Shown here in pieces: positions 12,467 through 29,966 of a DNA stretch of 64,000 nucleotides; position 1 is the stretch's first letter; every line of letters starts with the position of its first letter. The stretch is from Pontederia crassipes (Eukaryota; Streptophyta; Magnoliopsida; Commelinales; Pontederiaceae). The translations under genes and the position numbers were made by a program. The stretch is from NCBI GenBank assembly GCA_030549335.1, contig CM060196.1, positions 71,012,139 through 71,076,138 on the forward strand, read 5' to 3'. The notes under the pieces are model-generated. The model was not told the origin of the DNA. It did not search any database and saw only the letters and a list, made by a program, of their open reading frames with translations.

Positions 12467-14640
12467 TCTCTCTCTCTTTTCTCTCTCTCTCTCTCTTTGT
12501 GTAAGAAGATGAAGAGATTCTTATTGCAAGTGAATTAAAGTTTTATTTTTCTTTGATGTAAGCTAAAAAAAGATTTCAGAAATATCCAAATTTAAAGAAA
12601 TTTTAACTACCATACAATAAGTTGCCTATCGAGTTTATAATGATGAATACAATTCAATTTTATTTAATGTTCTCTTTGTCTTTGTGGACAATTCAAACAA
12701 TGGCTAAATCCCTCCATTAAACTTCATTATGTATTCAACGTCCACCTCAAGAGAATCTTATAGCAAGAGGGGGTATTTTTTCGATAATAAGTCATAAATT
12801 TTCATAATGATGAAATTAGTTGAATATGAATAGGCTTTTGGTAACCTCTAAGCTTATAAAATCCCAGTAACACTACTTTTGAAGAGAACGTCACATTACG
12901 TGCGGAGAGAACATCACCATAATTTATTCAATTTGGATAAGACAACAAATTTGTTCTATTAATTTAATTCTTTTTATTTTTAAATTGAAATATTTAAAGT
13001 TGAGGCATTAGGGTAGTTTCATAATTAGCTATAGGAATTAGGTTCATGAGATTTTTAAGAAGCACGTTAAAAATCATTTTAATACTTTTGTATATTATGG
13101 AGATTTAGTAAAAGATATAGTTTTATTAGTAAGATTCATAATAAATTTGTGCTTTCTCCTTTTGCAATATTTATTTGTCTTTTACCTTTTTAATTATCTT
13201 TTATCTCTTTTCTTTCTGTTGATGACATCTCATTTAGCCAATTAAATATTTTATGTCCCCATACTCTTTGATTAATTGACTTATTTCAATTAAACACTAT
13301 GACTTATGTAATAATTCATTATTAAATAAAATAAATAGTTAAGCTATTTTATTAATCCATTAATTAACATTTATTTATGTACTTATTTATTTCCTCTTTG
13401 TTTCCTCCCCGTCTACGACATCTTATTTCGCAAGAAAATTTTATCTAAAATTATTTTTTACTAAGTATTTGATCATTTCATAATTTTACTAAAATAATCT
13501 GTTAATATTTAAAATTATGTCTAATGTAAAAAATCATTATTTATTGTAGTGAAAAACTTAAAGTTTACCCAAAACAAGTGGCCCGTAAATGAACAATAGA
13601 ACTACAAGTAAATTCCAAACATTTCTTTTAATAATAATATATTTATAAATGATTTTGTGTGTGTGTGTGATATAAAAACATAAAAGTTTCTTCAATAAAA
13701 TACAAATAAATTAGTATTTTTATAGTAAAATATTAATTAGTAAATTAATTTATGGCCTTAAATGATGGTGTATTTCTTTTAAAGAAGGGACATAATATTT
13801 CTTATCTTTTTATTTTCATATTCAAATTATGTCAGAAATAAAAATAAATAAAATATCAATAATAAAATTTTAATTCGGTGATTGAAAAATTAAGAGGCAC
13901 TGCACTTTTATTTTATTCTTAATATAATATTAAATATTTATAAATTAGTTAAATTTTATGCAAAGCGCGAGGACATTCCCTACTTAATAGATAAAACAAT
14001 TGTAGTATAATATTCTATCTATTCATAATGATATGTATCAATGTATACTGTTAAATTGAAAATAATTACATATAAAGTTAATAGAATATATCATTAAACA
14101 TCTACAAGTTTTAGTGTCATTTAAGTTCACATATTTTCGTTACGTTTACAAATAGTTCATAGATCAATGTGAAAAGAAATTATTCTTCATCTTGATTATC
14201 TTGTATATTTCTTTTGATGTAAAAAATAAATAAATAACCAAAATAATATTAATGAAAATAATTTGATCAAGATTTCGATTGATCATTATCTTATTTCAAA
14301 ATTATTTTAGAATCCATTGGTAATCTAATAAAAACATATTTTACTCGTTATTTTTTAGCATAAACTAATTTATTATCTCGAAAAGAAAGCCTAAAAAGTA
14401 GGTAAAAATATATAATATTACAATATTTAAGTCGCTGGATGATTACACCAATATCATATATGATTCATAATGGAAAGGCGACGTTATGCCCATACCCCCC
14501 TCAGGCCCTCACAATAAACTTTTGTTAACTAACATTAAAAAAATCACTAAAATGTCATCGCCGACATCTTTCAAGGCCCATATTTCTAGATGGCACCTTT
14601 CCGATTTCTACTCCAATCCACCTCCCGACGACTCTCTCTC
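12467..14640. other. AT-rich intergenic DNA with CT microsatellite
   Basis: A (CT)n tract at about 12467-12498 abuts the gypsy LTR. The remainder is AT-rich with no open frame of interest. A second CT-rich tract at about 14630-14660 lies in the presumed upstream region or 5' UTR of the EndoU gene. Confidence 0.6.
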
Positions 14641-14879
14641 TCTCTCTCCCTCCCTCCCTTCCTAATCCACATGATCAAACGGTGATCAGACGGCAAAAAC
14701 AAACTAAACGTCTCTCTTTGTCTCCCTCTCTGACATTAATTGTGGCATTAACACTTCAACTCCCTCTCGTCATCCTTCCGCTTCCGCCAGATCCCGAAGC
14801 AAAAACATATCCTTCCCACGCTTTTCACCGGTACCATTACCAACCAACGTTGCGCAACAACGTATCAGGAGCCAGCCGC

Positions 14880-17800
14880 ATGGAAGGCCTCATCAAGGGA
14901 CTGGTGAACGTCGCGATCGACGCCATCGCCGGCGACGGCGACGGAGGCAACCACAACGGCGCGTCCAGGAACCACGAGGATCGATCCAGATCCTCTTGGG
15001 CTGAAGTCTCTCTCGCTCTCTCTAGCTTCGTCATATTTGCCATACTCTTACTTTACGGTGATCGTGATGCTCAGTGGTGTTTGGTTCAAACGTATAGGTG
15101 GTATCGACTGGGCAAAAGGAGGAAACCGAGGCAGAGCCGGAGAGCGATTACGGTCGTCGCCGGAACCATCGGAGCTCGAGAAAGGTGAGGTCTTTCTGCT
15201 TCATTGTGCAGTAAAAATATGATCTTTTGATCGGTGTGAAGGAGGCAACAATCTTGACGGACGACCACTCGGGTTTGGTGCACGCGCAGGATGAATCTGA
15301 AGAGACCAGAAACGATGGAGATTGGGAGGTCGTCGGCGGCAAGAAACAGCAGCACCAGCAGCAGCCCCCTGCCAGAAGGCCGTACAAGGTCTCTTGGCTT
15401 TCCTCTTTGTAAAAAGTCAACTTCCTTTTATGTCTTAAAGAACACATTTTCAGACATCCTTCAGTTGAACAATTGGAATTCTGCCTTCCATCAAGTCGTT
15501 GCTTAGTTTCCTAATCCTCTTATCCCCCCTAATTTCTCAGATTGCTCATATAAACAAGACTAAGTACCAAAGTGGTACTGACTGCATTCTCAACAGCTAA
15601 AATTTTCTAGGCAATGTTCTTCTCACTTGTAATATTTTGAACTATGTTTATGATTAGCCTTTCTGGTTATGCTTGGAGTCCCATTGTGCAGCACTTGATC
15701 GACTATCCAAACTTGATGCCACCTGAAGTCAATACCCAGTAAAATAAGCTATCACTACATTTCAATAGTTTGACTTCAAAAGAAATAATATGTCGTATCT
15801 AAAGCTCGATTGTAACTATTAACTCATGAACTATTTTGCATGATATTTAACAGCAGGTAGCAGCAGAGACCTGGAACGGGTACAAAAGGCCTGCTAGTGA
15901 ACAAAAGTATGTCGATGATGCTACCCATGGTGTCGACACAGAACCCACAAAAGAGGAACTTGAAGACCTGTCAAGAGCTTGCAGCAGGTTATGGGACCTT
16001 GATGTCAATCGTCTGGTGCCCGGAAAGGACTATGAGATAGATTGTGGCGAAGGGAAGAAGGTGTATGAAAAGGGGGACATGGCATCCGCAAGCTTGTTCA
16101 GTTGGCTCGGTGATGACACGTTTAGGCGTCCTACATACTCCCGCTTTTGTTCTCTTCTGGACAATTACAACCCAAATGAGGGCGTCAGAGAGGAAGTTAC
16201 TGCTGAGGAGAAGCATGAACAAGCTGCGTTCATAGAGGAGATAAGCAGGACTGCTCCAATTAAATATCTGTATCGCTATTTGGTTTCCAAGGACATCGTC
16301 TCCTCCAATTATGAAGGCTTCAAGGAAATGATGTCCCATTTGTGGTTTGATTTGCATGGACGAGGTGGCGGCTCGAACTGCTCGTCTGCTTTCGAGCATG
16401 TGTTTGTAGGAGAGATTAAAGGGCGTGGAGAAAGTGAAGTCTCTGGTTTTCACAACTGGATTCAGGTAGAATAGGCGTCTTCATGAGTTCTTCCTTGATC
16501 TGCTTATCTTCAATATATTTCAGATGGATACCATCGTATTCTTGTATCGGATATAATGCATTAACGCTGAGGAGTTTCTAAAAGTTATCATGCAAATCTT
16601 GAAACAGAATAGTCAACTGATTCTTTTCAGTGCATAGCACTCTATTGACAAAAAATAAAAATAGCTGTGGCACAAGAGAACATGTTACAATACATATGAT
16701 AGGCTGTGAGATTTGTTTCTAGTTTATACTTTTAACTAGTTAAGGTTTAAAGTTGTGCATTTCTTCCATATGGATGGGCAAATCTTTCAGTTGATGGCTT
16801 ACATTTCTTTGCAGTTTTATCTAGAAGAAGCTAAAGGAAGAGTTGACTACCAAGGTTATATCTTCCCAAGGAGGCGTGGGCAAAGTGTAAGTGTTCTTTC
16901 TTACTTTGAATAGATTATGAAATTATCATAAAACCTTGGTAAAAAATACTCGAAAAGGCAGTAATAAAAGGGTTAACCACATAATACATCATAAGAGCTA
17001 TATCAAACCTGAAAGTTTACTATTCTACAAATGTTTATCGCACCTAAATAGTAAAATGTACTAATATATAAGGAAAAAGATAATCAAGGTGAAATGTTAT
17101 GCAATCAATACATGAAAATTATCTAGCTGTAATTAGTCTTTCTATGCATTCAGCAACTTCCCATTGTAATAGAAAATGGCTCTTAGTGCAATGTTGTTGT
17201 TGAATTTACCTTGGCTCCGTAAAATACCAATTAACGCTTAGATATTCACATATTATTGACAAAGGTGTAACATAGTTCATTCAAAACAAAGCAGACTCTC
17301 GGATCAGCCAAATGGCCTGAGGCATAAATCAACTTTATTTACTTGCATTTGAATGATATTTACTTTTTGTTCCTACAATGCATTCATCTAACATTTACTC
17401 TTTGTTCGTCCAACTGTTAAGCTGAATTATGGTACATCTTTATATAGTCGATTAAATTTGAAGGTGAGACATGTATTACCTCTGTTTCAAAATGTCCCCA
17501 TCCTTCTTGGTACTAATTCATTCTCCCGTGCATGTCCACTGTTCAAGTGACTTCTGTGTTCAATTAACTGCCGGATGCTGACTTTTCAAAAAAACATTCT
17601 TCTGAAATATGGTTCCCCACGAGAACTAAACGATTCCTCAAAGCACATAAACTCTCAGTATTCTATTTCGAAGCGAGTTACCAATTCCATTCCTAGTTGC
17701 ATCATGAGCTGATGTACTGACAACATAATAAGCTTCAGCACAAGAGAAACTTCACTTCTCTGTTATCTATGTGGATGTAGTATATCTGCAATCAATATTT

Positions 17801-18069
17801 ATACTGCACCTTCACTCGTCTGGAACTTGCAGCCAGATTCAGAAACGCAGCTCCTCACCGTTCAGTTCGAGTGGAATGGCGTTCTGAAATCCGTGTCCAG
17901 TACTTTGGTTGGGGTGAGTCCAGAATTTGAGGTGGCCCTCTATACCCTGTGCTTCTTCGTGGGTGGCGAAGACAACCGTGTCACTTTGGGCCCCTATTCC
18001 GTCAATGTAAAGTGCTACAGGCTTGGAAACAACAGAATTGGCTCGGCTTTTCCCATATCAGAATGCTGA
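14880..18069 (+). CDS. Poly(U)-specific endoribonuclease (EndoU/XendoU family)
   Basis: Members of this family cut single-stranded RNA at uridines using two His and one Lys. I place six coding exons: 14880-15005, 15098-15184, 15290-15388, 15857-16465, 16815-16886 and 17833-18069 (TGA), giving about 409 aa. All junctions are phase 0 and all introns GT-AG. The N-terminal 104 residues are Asp/Gly/Arg/Gln-rich linker (SSWAE joined to VVSTGQ, then DGDWEVVGGKKQ). The XendoU domain fills the rest: LSRACSRLWDLDVNRLVPGK, FEHVFVGEIKG with His285, GFHNWIQFYLEE with His303, and NGVLKSVSST with Lys350. The spacing of these residues fits the XendoU triad as I recall it. The start at 14880 (MEGLIKGLV) is chosen over an in-frame ATG at 14682 because the intervening sequence is low-complexity. 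No stop or frameshift is seen. Confidence 0.9.
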
Positions 18070-18209
18070 ATAGATCTCCAAGATTTAACATTTCAGTAAT
18101 TAGCTATCAACTGCTGTTGTTCATTACTTTGTCCATTAATGGAGTGTATTTGGCAAATACAACAAGTCGTGATTGTTACAACTGTGCATGTTTGCAAATG
18201 TCTGAATGA

Positions 18210-18913
18210 ATAATTTGTTATTGTTCGTTTAAGTCGAGTTTGGAATAAATCTCTGGTATTGATTTCAAGTGTTGCAGCGCTGCACACTCGGCCTCCTCAT
18301 TTTGTTGATCTCCTCATATTGTTATTCTAGTTCTCTTTCTATATAGCTTATTTGCTTCATGGTTTAGAGGTCTCTTGTAAGATGAATAAATTATTATGCA
18401 CTGAATCATAATGAAGGTTAAATTTACCAATTCCATATTTTGTTTTTGGGGAAAAATTGGATGGGGTATAGTGTTATTAAGTTACCAATATATTGGCGAA
18501 AATATAATAATCCGTTAAGAATTATATATTTTGATGGATAGGAATGTGTGAATCAATAAAATTAATTTTTTTTATCACCACGCCTGTTATTATGAATTAT
18601 AATATGGATAAAAAATAAGCTAAATTTGTTAAGTGTTTAAATTTTGTAGTACTGAAGACATAAGGATGTGTTTCCGTCATTAAGATAATATAAATATAAT
18701 GAAGAATTGAAGATAGTTACAATGATATTTAAACCTCTAAAAATAACATAAAATTTGAAAAATAGTGGTAAAATGATGAAATTATATGACGTAAGTAATT
18801 GTTAAGCTGAAGTATGTTCATTACAAAATTTTTGTTCCGTCTAAATTCTTTAGGCCGTTTGGATGAGGGATATACAGTGGCGTACATGGTCCCATGTAGG
18901 GCGGATTGATCCC

Positions 18914-18916
<3 letters not shown>
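18210..18916. other. Intergenic DNA downstream of EndoU
   Basis: AT-rich sequence that probably contains the EndoU 3' UTR in its first one or two hundred bases. I see no gene in it. Confidence 0.5.
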
Positions 18917-18949
<33 letters not shown>

Positions 18950-19190
18950 AGGAATATTAGCGTGAGAACAGAGATTTTGATCTCACCCTCAAATCAGTGA
19001 ATCACAGCCGTTATAATCATACATCAACGGTCCAAATCTCATAAAACTAAACAAAAGGTTGAACCTGATTTTTTTTCATTTGAATCAGGTTCAACTAAGA
19101 TATCGATCTGGACCGTTGATGCATTATTATAATGACTGAGATTCACTGATTTGAGGGTGAGATCAAAATTTCTGATCTCACACTAATTTT

Positions 19191-19231
<41 letters not shown>
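18917..19231. mobile_element. Palindromic MITE inside a TA microsatellite
   Basis: A near-complete inverted repeat of about 245 bp (18948-19195) is flanked on both sides by (TA)n runs (18917-18947 and 19195-19231). Its arms share TTTTGATCTCACCCTCAAAT on the left with the complement of ATTTGAGGGTGAGATCAAAA on the right, and both contain CAACGGTCCA. The core is the complementary pair AACCTGATT and AATCAGGTT. Insertion in TA repeats fits a TA-targeting (Tc1/mariner-like, Stowaway-type) element, but the termini are obscured by the microsatellite. The family is an inference. Confidence 0.75.
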
Positions 19232-19233
<2 letters not shown>

Positions 19234-19562
19234 ATTTATTGATCGTGTGAAGCGATTTTAGACATACTTTCATTTATTTTTTTGATATCTTTCTTTACTA
19301 ATAGCTTAAAGGATCATTCATGATAACGAAAAATAATTTTACAAGATTAGAAGTTATATAAAATGATTATATCCATTATAACGAATAATAATGTGCAGAA
19401 GTTCGTCAAAATTCAAAAATATAAAAAAATTTATTATTAATGATTTGAATCATATATTTGTTATACCCAATGACCCTTTAAACTATCAATCAAGAAAGAT
19501 GTCGGAAAAAATACATATTATATGTATATATTGATAAGTTACATAGAATTAATACCTTTATT

Positions 19563-20030
19563 TAGGGGTGAACACGAGCCGGAATGATCCGGTCACCCCG
19601 ACTCGAAAAATCCAATTTTTTTCCCAACCCCCGATCGGTAACTAGGTCGGGGTCCCCATTCTTGAGACCCGATCGGAAGTGGGTCCGGACAGTGAAACCT
19701 GGACCATGTCCCAACCCGATAATACTTATTAATATTAATTATTTTAAAATATTATATTTTATTTATTTTCATTTAAATCCTATAATTTATTATATGTATA
19801 TCTAAAATATATATATTATATATGTAATTTAATTAATAATTATCATATTTTATATAATAATATTAAATATTTTTAACAAAATTTATGATTAAATCGGGAT
19901 AATAAAAAATTTCTCGATTTTTGTCCCCGTCCTGGCCGGGACCGGATTTTCTTTTTGGAAACTCTATGCAAATCGGATCGGGATCGAGACAGTCAAGTTT
20001 CGATCTCAAACCCGAATTTTCGCACCCCTA
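19563..20030. mobile_element. hAT-like MITE with 8-bp target duplication
   Basis: A 468-bp element starts TAGGGGTG and ends CACCCCTA, perfect 8-bp inverted ends. It is flanked by CCTTTATT (19555-19562) and CCTTTCTT (20031-20038), 7 of 8 matching. The two ends are GC-rich with CCCGATCGG-type words in opposite orientation and the centre is AT-rich. There is no transposase frame. End sequence and 8-bp duplication are typical of hAT elements. Confidence 0.85.
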
Positions 20031-20038
20031 CCTTTCTT

Positions 20039-20727
20039 ATTTAAAACTAACAACTTTTTTTATAACTAACTTCACATCAATAATTTTCATATTTTCAAAC
20101 ATTAAGTGAAAAATCTGGTTTTATTGTCCTGAAACTTATTTGATTTTTCTCTTTAGATCTTATAATTTTTCCTCTGAAAACTATTTATCTTTTTATTAAA
20201 AAAATTAAAATAAAAAAGAAAACTATTAGATCATAAATTATCCTTCACTAAAAAGATCTTATTAATCCTATTTTGTTTTATTTTTTTCCATTAGACACTA
20301 TGGCTCTTTAATCTATATTTTTTTAGAAACTCATTATTATTAGTTAATGATCTGAAACAAAGTTTAGCACTAAGTTTTTTTATAATTTATGGATTCTCAC
20401 ATGGTTCCTTAATTAATTAGTTAATTGAATTGGGATGCTAATTTATAAGTGCATGCAATATATTAATTAATGCAGTTTTTATGTAATTTATTAATTTAAA
20501 ATTTTATTTATTAATAGTCTGCTTTTTATTTTTTATGTTTTAATTCTATTATTATTATTAAAATAGTAAGAAGTTCTAGTTGCACTCATATCCGATAGGG
20601 TCCTAGGTCCTCCTCAGAGAATATGAATTTTATTTAGAAGAATACAAATTCCTCTATTTGACTTAAAAGAAATAAATTTTAAGTATATAATATTTTATAA
20701 TTAAAATATTTCATTATAAATAGTTGA

Positions 20728-20791
<64 letters not shown>

Positions 20792-23700
20792 AACAATCAA
20801 AAGAAATGATTAAAAGGTGAAAATGGTGAGAATAAACCTATTTGATGAAATATAAATATTACGATCTTGTAGGTTATAATGGAGGTGCCTTCATTTTGAA
20901 GATTATTTTGAAAAAAAAAACAAATTTGACCGACTTATTCGGTGGAATAAATACTTATTCAGCGGGATAATCTTCATCGAAACGGCCTTAGAACTAAAGA
21001 CGTTTAACCGAAACTGGTTGGAAACCTGACAAATCTAACACATGGATTTGGCAAACAAAAGACAAATATATATATGTCTAATTATCGATCTATCTACATG
21101 GTCGATCATTTGGAATCGGCGTGTTGATGGATTATCACATGACTCCCAACACGTTCGTGTGTCTGTTCGATCCAGTGATCATGCAATTACCATGCCATGT
21201 CATGCACAACTGTCTCCAAATCTTTTGCCCTTCCCTTTGCAGGATTGATTCCAGGCAGCAGAGGCGGACAAAGATATTTCATGGCGTGGGTTGCTTGATA
21301 TATTTGATTAATTTGATGATCGATCACAATTTGTTGATGATATTTTAAAATTATCCAATTAATGAATATGATAAATAAATCTCATTTTTTTTATTAATTT
21401 AATCGTGATTCAAAATGGTCTGAGTAATCGCTAAAACATTATATGACCAAATGGAGAGAGGGAGAAAGCGATAGAGCAATTAATAAATCCTTATATTTCA
21501 TTGCCTATCTTCATCTAAAATATTTAGGGAGAGTTAATCAAGAAGTTATTGATTTAAGCGAGTGGTCATTTGAAGGATGTGTTAAATTAAGATTGTATAA
21601 GAATAACATAAGACCTCTAGAGTAGTCTTCTTCGCTTCTCAAACAAAAACAAGTGACAAAAAAAATTACACAAAAATATCTTAGTCGTCCTATTAGTTGA
21701 ATGATAATAAATTTCTATTTTTTCTCTTTCAATAATGTAGTGACACTAACAAAAAAAAGTAATATGATGAGTAGTTCATAATTTACGTACATAAAACAAA
21801 TTAAGAGCTCAATCGATCGATCGATTGCTTCACAAAAGCAGGAAAACATTTGCATGAAGCAACCTAATGGTTTGGTCATACAGCTACTTCTTGTTACTGT
21901 GAAGAGAGAGAGAGAGAGAGAGATTGCTTGGCAAAATGAACACCGACTGAAATTAAATGAGAGCCACAAGCAAGAACAAATTAAGGGTGGTTGGGTGGGT
22001 GTCCAAGTGCAACGTCCTTGGTCAGCAATCAACTATGGATTGGAATCTCTATCTCTAGGTACAGCAAAAAGTTGCATGCAGGGTTGAAAAAAACAAAACA
22101 AAACAATGAAGATTGATCAATTGAGGGCCTCTCATTGAGACCCTGAAGAAAACATATTTGAATTGGAGGATCAGAAAAAGGCACAAAAAGATTACAGCAA
22201 ACAATAAATAAACAAGATTTCATGTCATCCACATGCACATGAATTTGCCAGAGGCCATGAGCTACCAAGTCAGTAGTGGTTACTGGTTAACCCAAATCTG
22301 CACTCACTATATATGTGCATATTATTATTATCATATAATACAAGTTTAACCTTAATTCATTATAATTAAGTCTTAACTGGGTTTTTTTAGCTATTATATT
22401 ATATGTTATATCTATTAAAATCGTGAATATTCATGTTCACAAAAATATTGTGAACTACTCCTGTGGCACATAGAGTAAGCAGAGTAGCTCCATGGGACAT
22501 GGAAACATGACCAAATTAAACGTTCTAACGACCACAAACTTCTCCTGCTACGCCATGTCGAAGTTTGAATCACTAACACCTGCACTTGGTCCATATAAAT
22601 TGGAGAACAAAACCAGCAGATTTATTACGTTGAATTTGTGTATATTTATTAATGATATCTTAAATTATATATCCCAAGCAAAGCATCTACACAACTCATT
22701 AGATCATTACAACAATCACTCAAATTGAAGAAGGAAATTTGATTGCACGGTGACGGGTTCAAGCTGTCGAATTGGGCGTGATATCAAGTCAATCATTCAA
22801 ATGTCCTTTCTTTCTTTGATGTGTATTAGAAGCACACGTTTCTCTTGTTGTTGTTTTTATCGCTTTTATGACATGATAAATTGACATTAATTAATCCTCG
22901 CGTGCAAAGCATGAAATCATTTGCTTATCCGGAATACTCAAAAGGTCACGAGTTTCCGTTGTAATAATTTCAATTTATGCAGCTTGGTGGCACCGACATC
23001 TCACGGATAAAAAAAAGGATTTGGATTTACGGTTATGCTCACTCTAATAATTAGTACTTAGTAAGAGATCATTAATTAATATATAATCAATTGAAACTGT
23101 AAAAAATATAACACAAAATAACTACACAAGTTCCGAGTCTCGGTAATATTTCTTGAGGACGGTTTAGAATATGGTATCACAGTCTATTTTATATATCTTT
23201 TTTTTAGTTTGAAATAAGGTGTCGCATTACCAACATGGCTGAGGTTAAATGATAAGTAATTTTGTTCTAAAAAAATCTCTGAGTTCAAAATTTATCTTAT
23301 GCAAAATATTTTCGTTGAAAACTTCGTATGTCATAAGTAGGCATACGATTCGAAACTTATATATATATATTAGGCATACGATTCAAAACTTATATATATA
23401 TATATATATGCAAATATTAATAACTGAAGTTCTACATGATTTTACATAAACAATTGAAAGAAATTCAAATGCTAATACCAATTAACTTCATAATTCGACC
23501 AGTAAAATTGGTAACGAGACGAGTAAAAAAAGCGTCACATAATTAAATTTAGACCACGTTTGAATAAGTCGACAATTAACGAGCTTCTAAATATACGCCG
23601 GTCAAATATAAGATCAAAGATGATAAAAGAAAACGTTTTTCTTTTATTTTGTGACCTGGACAAGAAGTATGTGGTGATGAATCGAAGTGGGCAGGGATTC

Positions 23701-23950
23701 ATCCAAAACATGTGGCAAAGTGAACGCAGTCATGACTCGTGGTCAGCCATGTAAAGTAGGAGGGAAGGAATGTGCCAACCATGCCATCGATCCAATCCCC
23801 TTGCCACAATTTCATGTGCGCCCTTTTGACGTGTTAATGTAGGAGAGAGAAGGAGGGGAGAGAAAAAGAGAGACCAGACAGGAGCCCACTTTTTTTGTCC
23901 ATGTCAAAGGATCAAAATCTATCCCCACAAGTTAAGGGACCCTTTCTCTC
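20039..23950. other. Intergenic DNA with microsatellites
   Basis: AT-rich spacer between EndoU and the beta-amylase. It contains an (ATT)n microsatellite of about 60 bp at 20728-20790, a (GA)n run at 21903-21922, and a short duplication of TAGGCATACGATTC with TA runs at about 23338-23410. Open frames are short and unlike known proteins. Non-coding transcripts cannot be excluded. Confidence 0.55.
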
Positions 23951-23963
23951 TCCTCCTCCTCTT

Positions 23964-23970
23964 TATAAAT
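23964..23970 (+). promoter_or_regulatory. TATA box of the beta-amylase gene
   Basis: TATAAAT follows a CT-rich stretch and lies 133 bp before the chosen ATG at 24103, a normal distance for a plant TATA box with a 5' UTR of about 100 bp. Confidence 0.6.
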
Positions 23971-24102
23971 AAGCACCAAGATATCCTCTTCCTTCAGCCC
24001 ATTCTATTGTTGCTCTCTTCTTCCTTTCTCCTATTGTACACACTTAACATTCATTTAATTAGTGTTGCAGTTAAGAGAAGACTTAACCATAAAGGCATGC
24101 CA

Positions 24103-28171
<4,069 letters not shown>

Positions 28172-28602
28172 CAGTGTGCAGAGAAAAATATATATTAGAG
28201 AGAGAGAGAAAGATTATTTATAATTTGGATTCATGGTATTAAGACGTGTAGAGACTTATTATATGATGTAACTATGGAAGTGTATAAAATGTAACCCAGA
28301 TAAAGAAGTTTAGAACCAAACTACTATAGATTACTTGTGTAACTAATTTATTCAAAAGTTTATTTCACAACAACAAATAGTGAATGCAAAGACCTATTAA
28401 ACTCAAGACTTTATCTCTTCTCCAAAATTGTGGCATGTACATTTGAGCAGTCTGGCGAGCTTTCTGTGACAATAAACATATTGACTGCTGGATCTCTGAG
28501 AATTGAGAAGAAAAACTATGAAAATAAGAATAAAAAAGCACATAGAAACCTTCTGCATTAACTTTCTGAAATCTCAAGAGACGCTTCCAATCAGCGTGCA
28601 CA
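28172..28602. other. Spacer between convergent amylase and kinase pseudogene
   Basis: It probably holds the beta-amylase 3' UTR, including a GA run near 28198-28210, and on the other strand sequence downstream of the kinase remnant. No gene is seen. Confidence 0.5.
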
Positions 28603-28804
28603 TTAGTTATGATTTGCAACCTTCATGAGCACAAATCTTCTCTTGCCAACAGTGTTTACATTCTCACTTAATTTATTGAGGTGAAGCATTCGTCTTTGAG
28701 CAGATGCTAAGCCGGAATCTTGCTCCCTTTTGTTATTGGTCTCTGTCCAGGATGGATGATAAGTGTCAACTCAACAGGTTCCACCTGGCCATCCAAATCC
28801 TTGT

Positions 28805-28812
28805 GTTGCATT
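28805..28812. repeat. Left 8-bp target duplication GTTGCATT
   Basis: GTTGCATT here and at 35119-35126 bracket the MITE-copia-MITE block. On the minus strand the kinase frame passes through one copy of this octamer (AAA GCA ATG CAA CAC AAG), which shows it is the original target site. Confidence 0.75.
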
Positions 28813-29298
28813 CTATGTTGGATGGATACGGTTACGATATCAATACCCGGTACGGGTATGGGTACGGAGTACATCATTTTTTAAAAAACTAGGGTACGGA
28901 TACATATATATATAAATAATATTAAATGAAAAAATATATATAAGAAAAGAATATGTTGTATATATTGATTAAAAATTAAAGTTTTCCAAGGATAAAATCA
29001 TAACTATTAATCTGCCAGTCCATCTAAAAATATATTAATAAACTATTGCTAATAATTTAAAAATTAAGCTTATTGTTATATGTTAGATGAGCCCAGCAAA
29101 GTCCAGTTATACAAGTTATAAACACACGCATACTTTTTGACCTCACATGTTGATTTTCAGTTGTCATCAACCGTGGAGGTGGCTTAGATGCAAGGTTGGA
29201 GATAAAAAATGCGTACCCATCCGTACCCCATGTGTACTCGTACCGGGTACGTACCCGATACGAGTACTTCAGCCTTTGAGCGTATCCGTGCATCATAG
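28813..29298. mobile_element. hAT-like MITE, left copy
   Basis: A 486-bp repeat begins CTATGTTGGATGG and ends GTGCATCATAG. The ends are imperfect inverted repeats, with subterminal GTACGGGTACGG-type words at the left facing CCGTACCC-type words at the right. There is no coding capacity. It is a direct-orientation copy of 34615-35118. The left end adjoins the octamer GTTGCATT; its right end does not and is followed by GGTGT and the copia LTR. Confidence 0.8.
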
Positions 29299-29303
29299 GG
29301 TGT

Positions 29304-29930
29304 TGTTGGATTTTTGCCATGCAACTTCGACAATAATTGAGAAAAAAAGGAAAAAGCACGTTGATGTCAAACACGAATTCGAGACGGAGGAGGAAAGAAA
29401 TCCAATGTGAAGTTTATCATCTGAAGCTATAAAAGAACGTAACCATCCCTTGAAGCAGTACAGCGCCGCAGTCAGCAGAACGTCATAGCCACCGAGAGAG
29501 AGAAGAAAATTTCGGGGTTCGTTTCGGGAATGAGTTCTTATCCGTTCTCAACGAAACTTCAGGCATTACTTCTCAGCAGTCTTCTCATTTATTCCTCATA
29601 TTTCGGTGAGATTGTTCTGACTTCTATTCTCAGTTTCGAGAGACTTTTATTCTGTGGCATCCAAGATTAATTCTTGAGATTATTATTGTAATCCTCTGCA
29701 TAATTCAGAAAAGATATTTTGTAACTTACTATTATTTCATAGTGGAAGATCTGCTGCTTGTTCCTATGATTTTTTCCTCTCACGTTGAGAGGTTTTTCAC
29801 GTTAATTCTCTGCGTCTTTGGTCTGATTTAATTTCGCTATATTATTGTCATCATTCCATTATTATTGTGCGCATTAAAAGGAAAAAAGAAGATAATTTCG
29901 CAACTATCAATTTAGCCTTTTTTCCCAACA
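29304..29930 (+). repeat. Copia 5' LTR
   Basis: A 627-bp LTR beginning TGTTGGATTTTTGCC and ending TTTCCCAACA. It differs from the 3' LTR by scattered substitutions and by a GA-rich indel of about 17 bp near 29497. Confidence 0.92.
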
Positions 29931-29931
29931 G

Positions 29932-29943
29932 TGGTATCAGAGC
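29932..29943 (+). promoter_or_regulatory. Copia primer-binding site
   Basis: TGGTATCAGAGC, the exact complement of the plant initiator methionine tRNA 3' end, lies one base after the 5' LTR. Confidence 0.92.
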
Positions 29944-29966
29944 TTGGTCAGGAAGCGCACATTATA

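Noticed and set aside
15660-15742. A possible extra mini-exon in EndoU (acceptor at about 15690, donor-like AGTAAAATAAG)
   Set aside because: The segment runs into a stop at the would-be donor, and skipping it leaves perfect phase-0 junctions with known family sequence.
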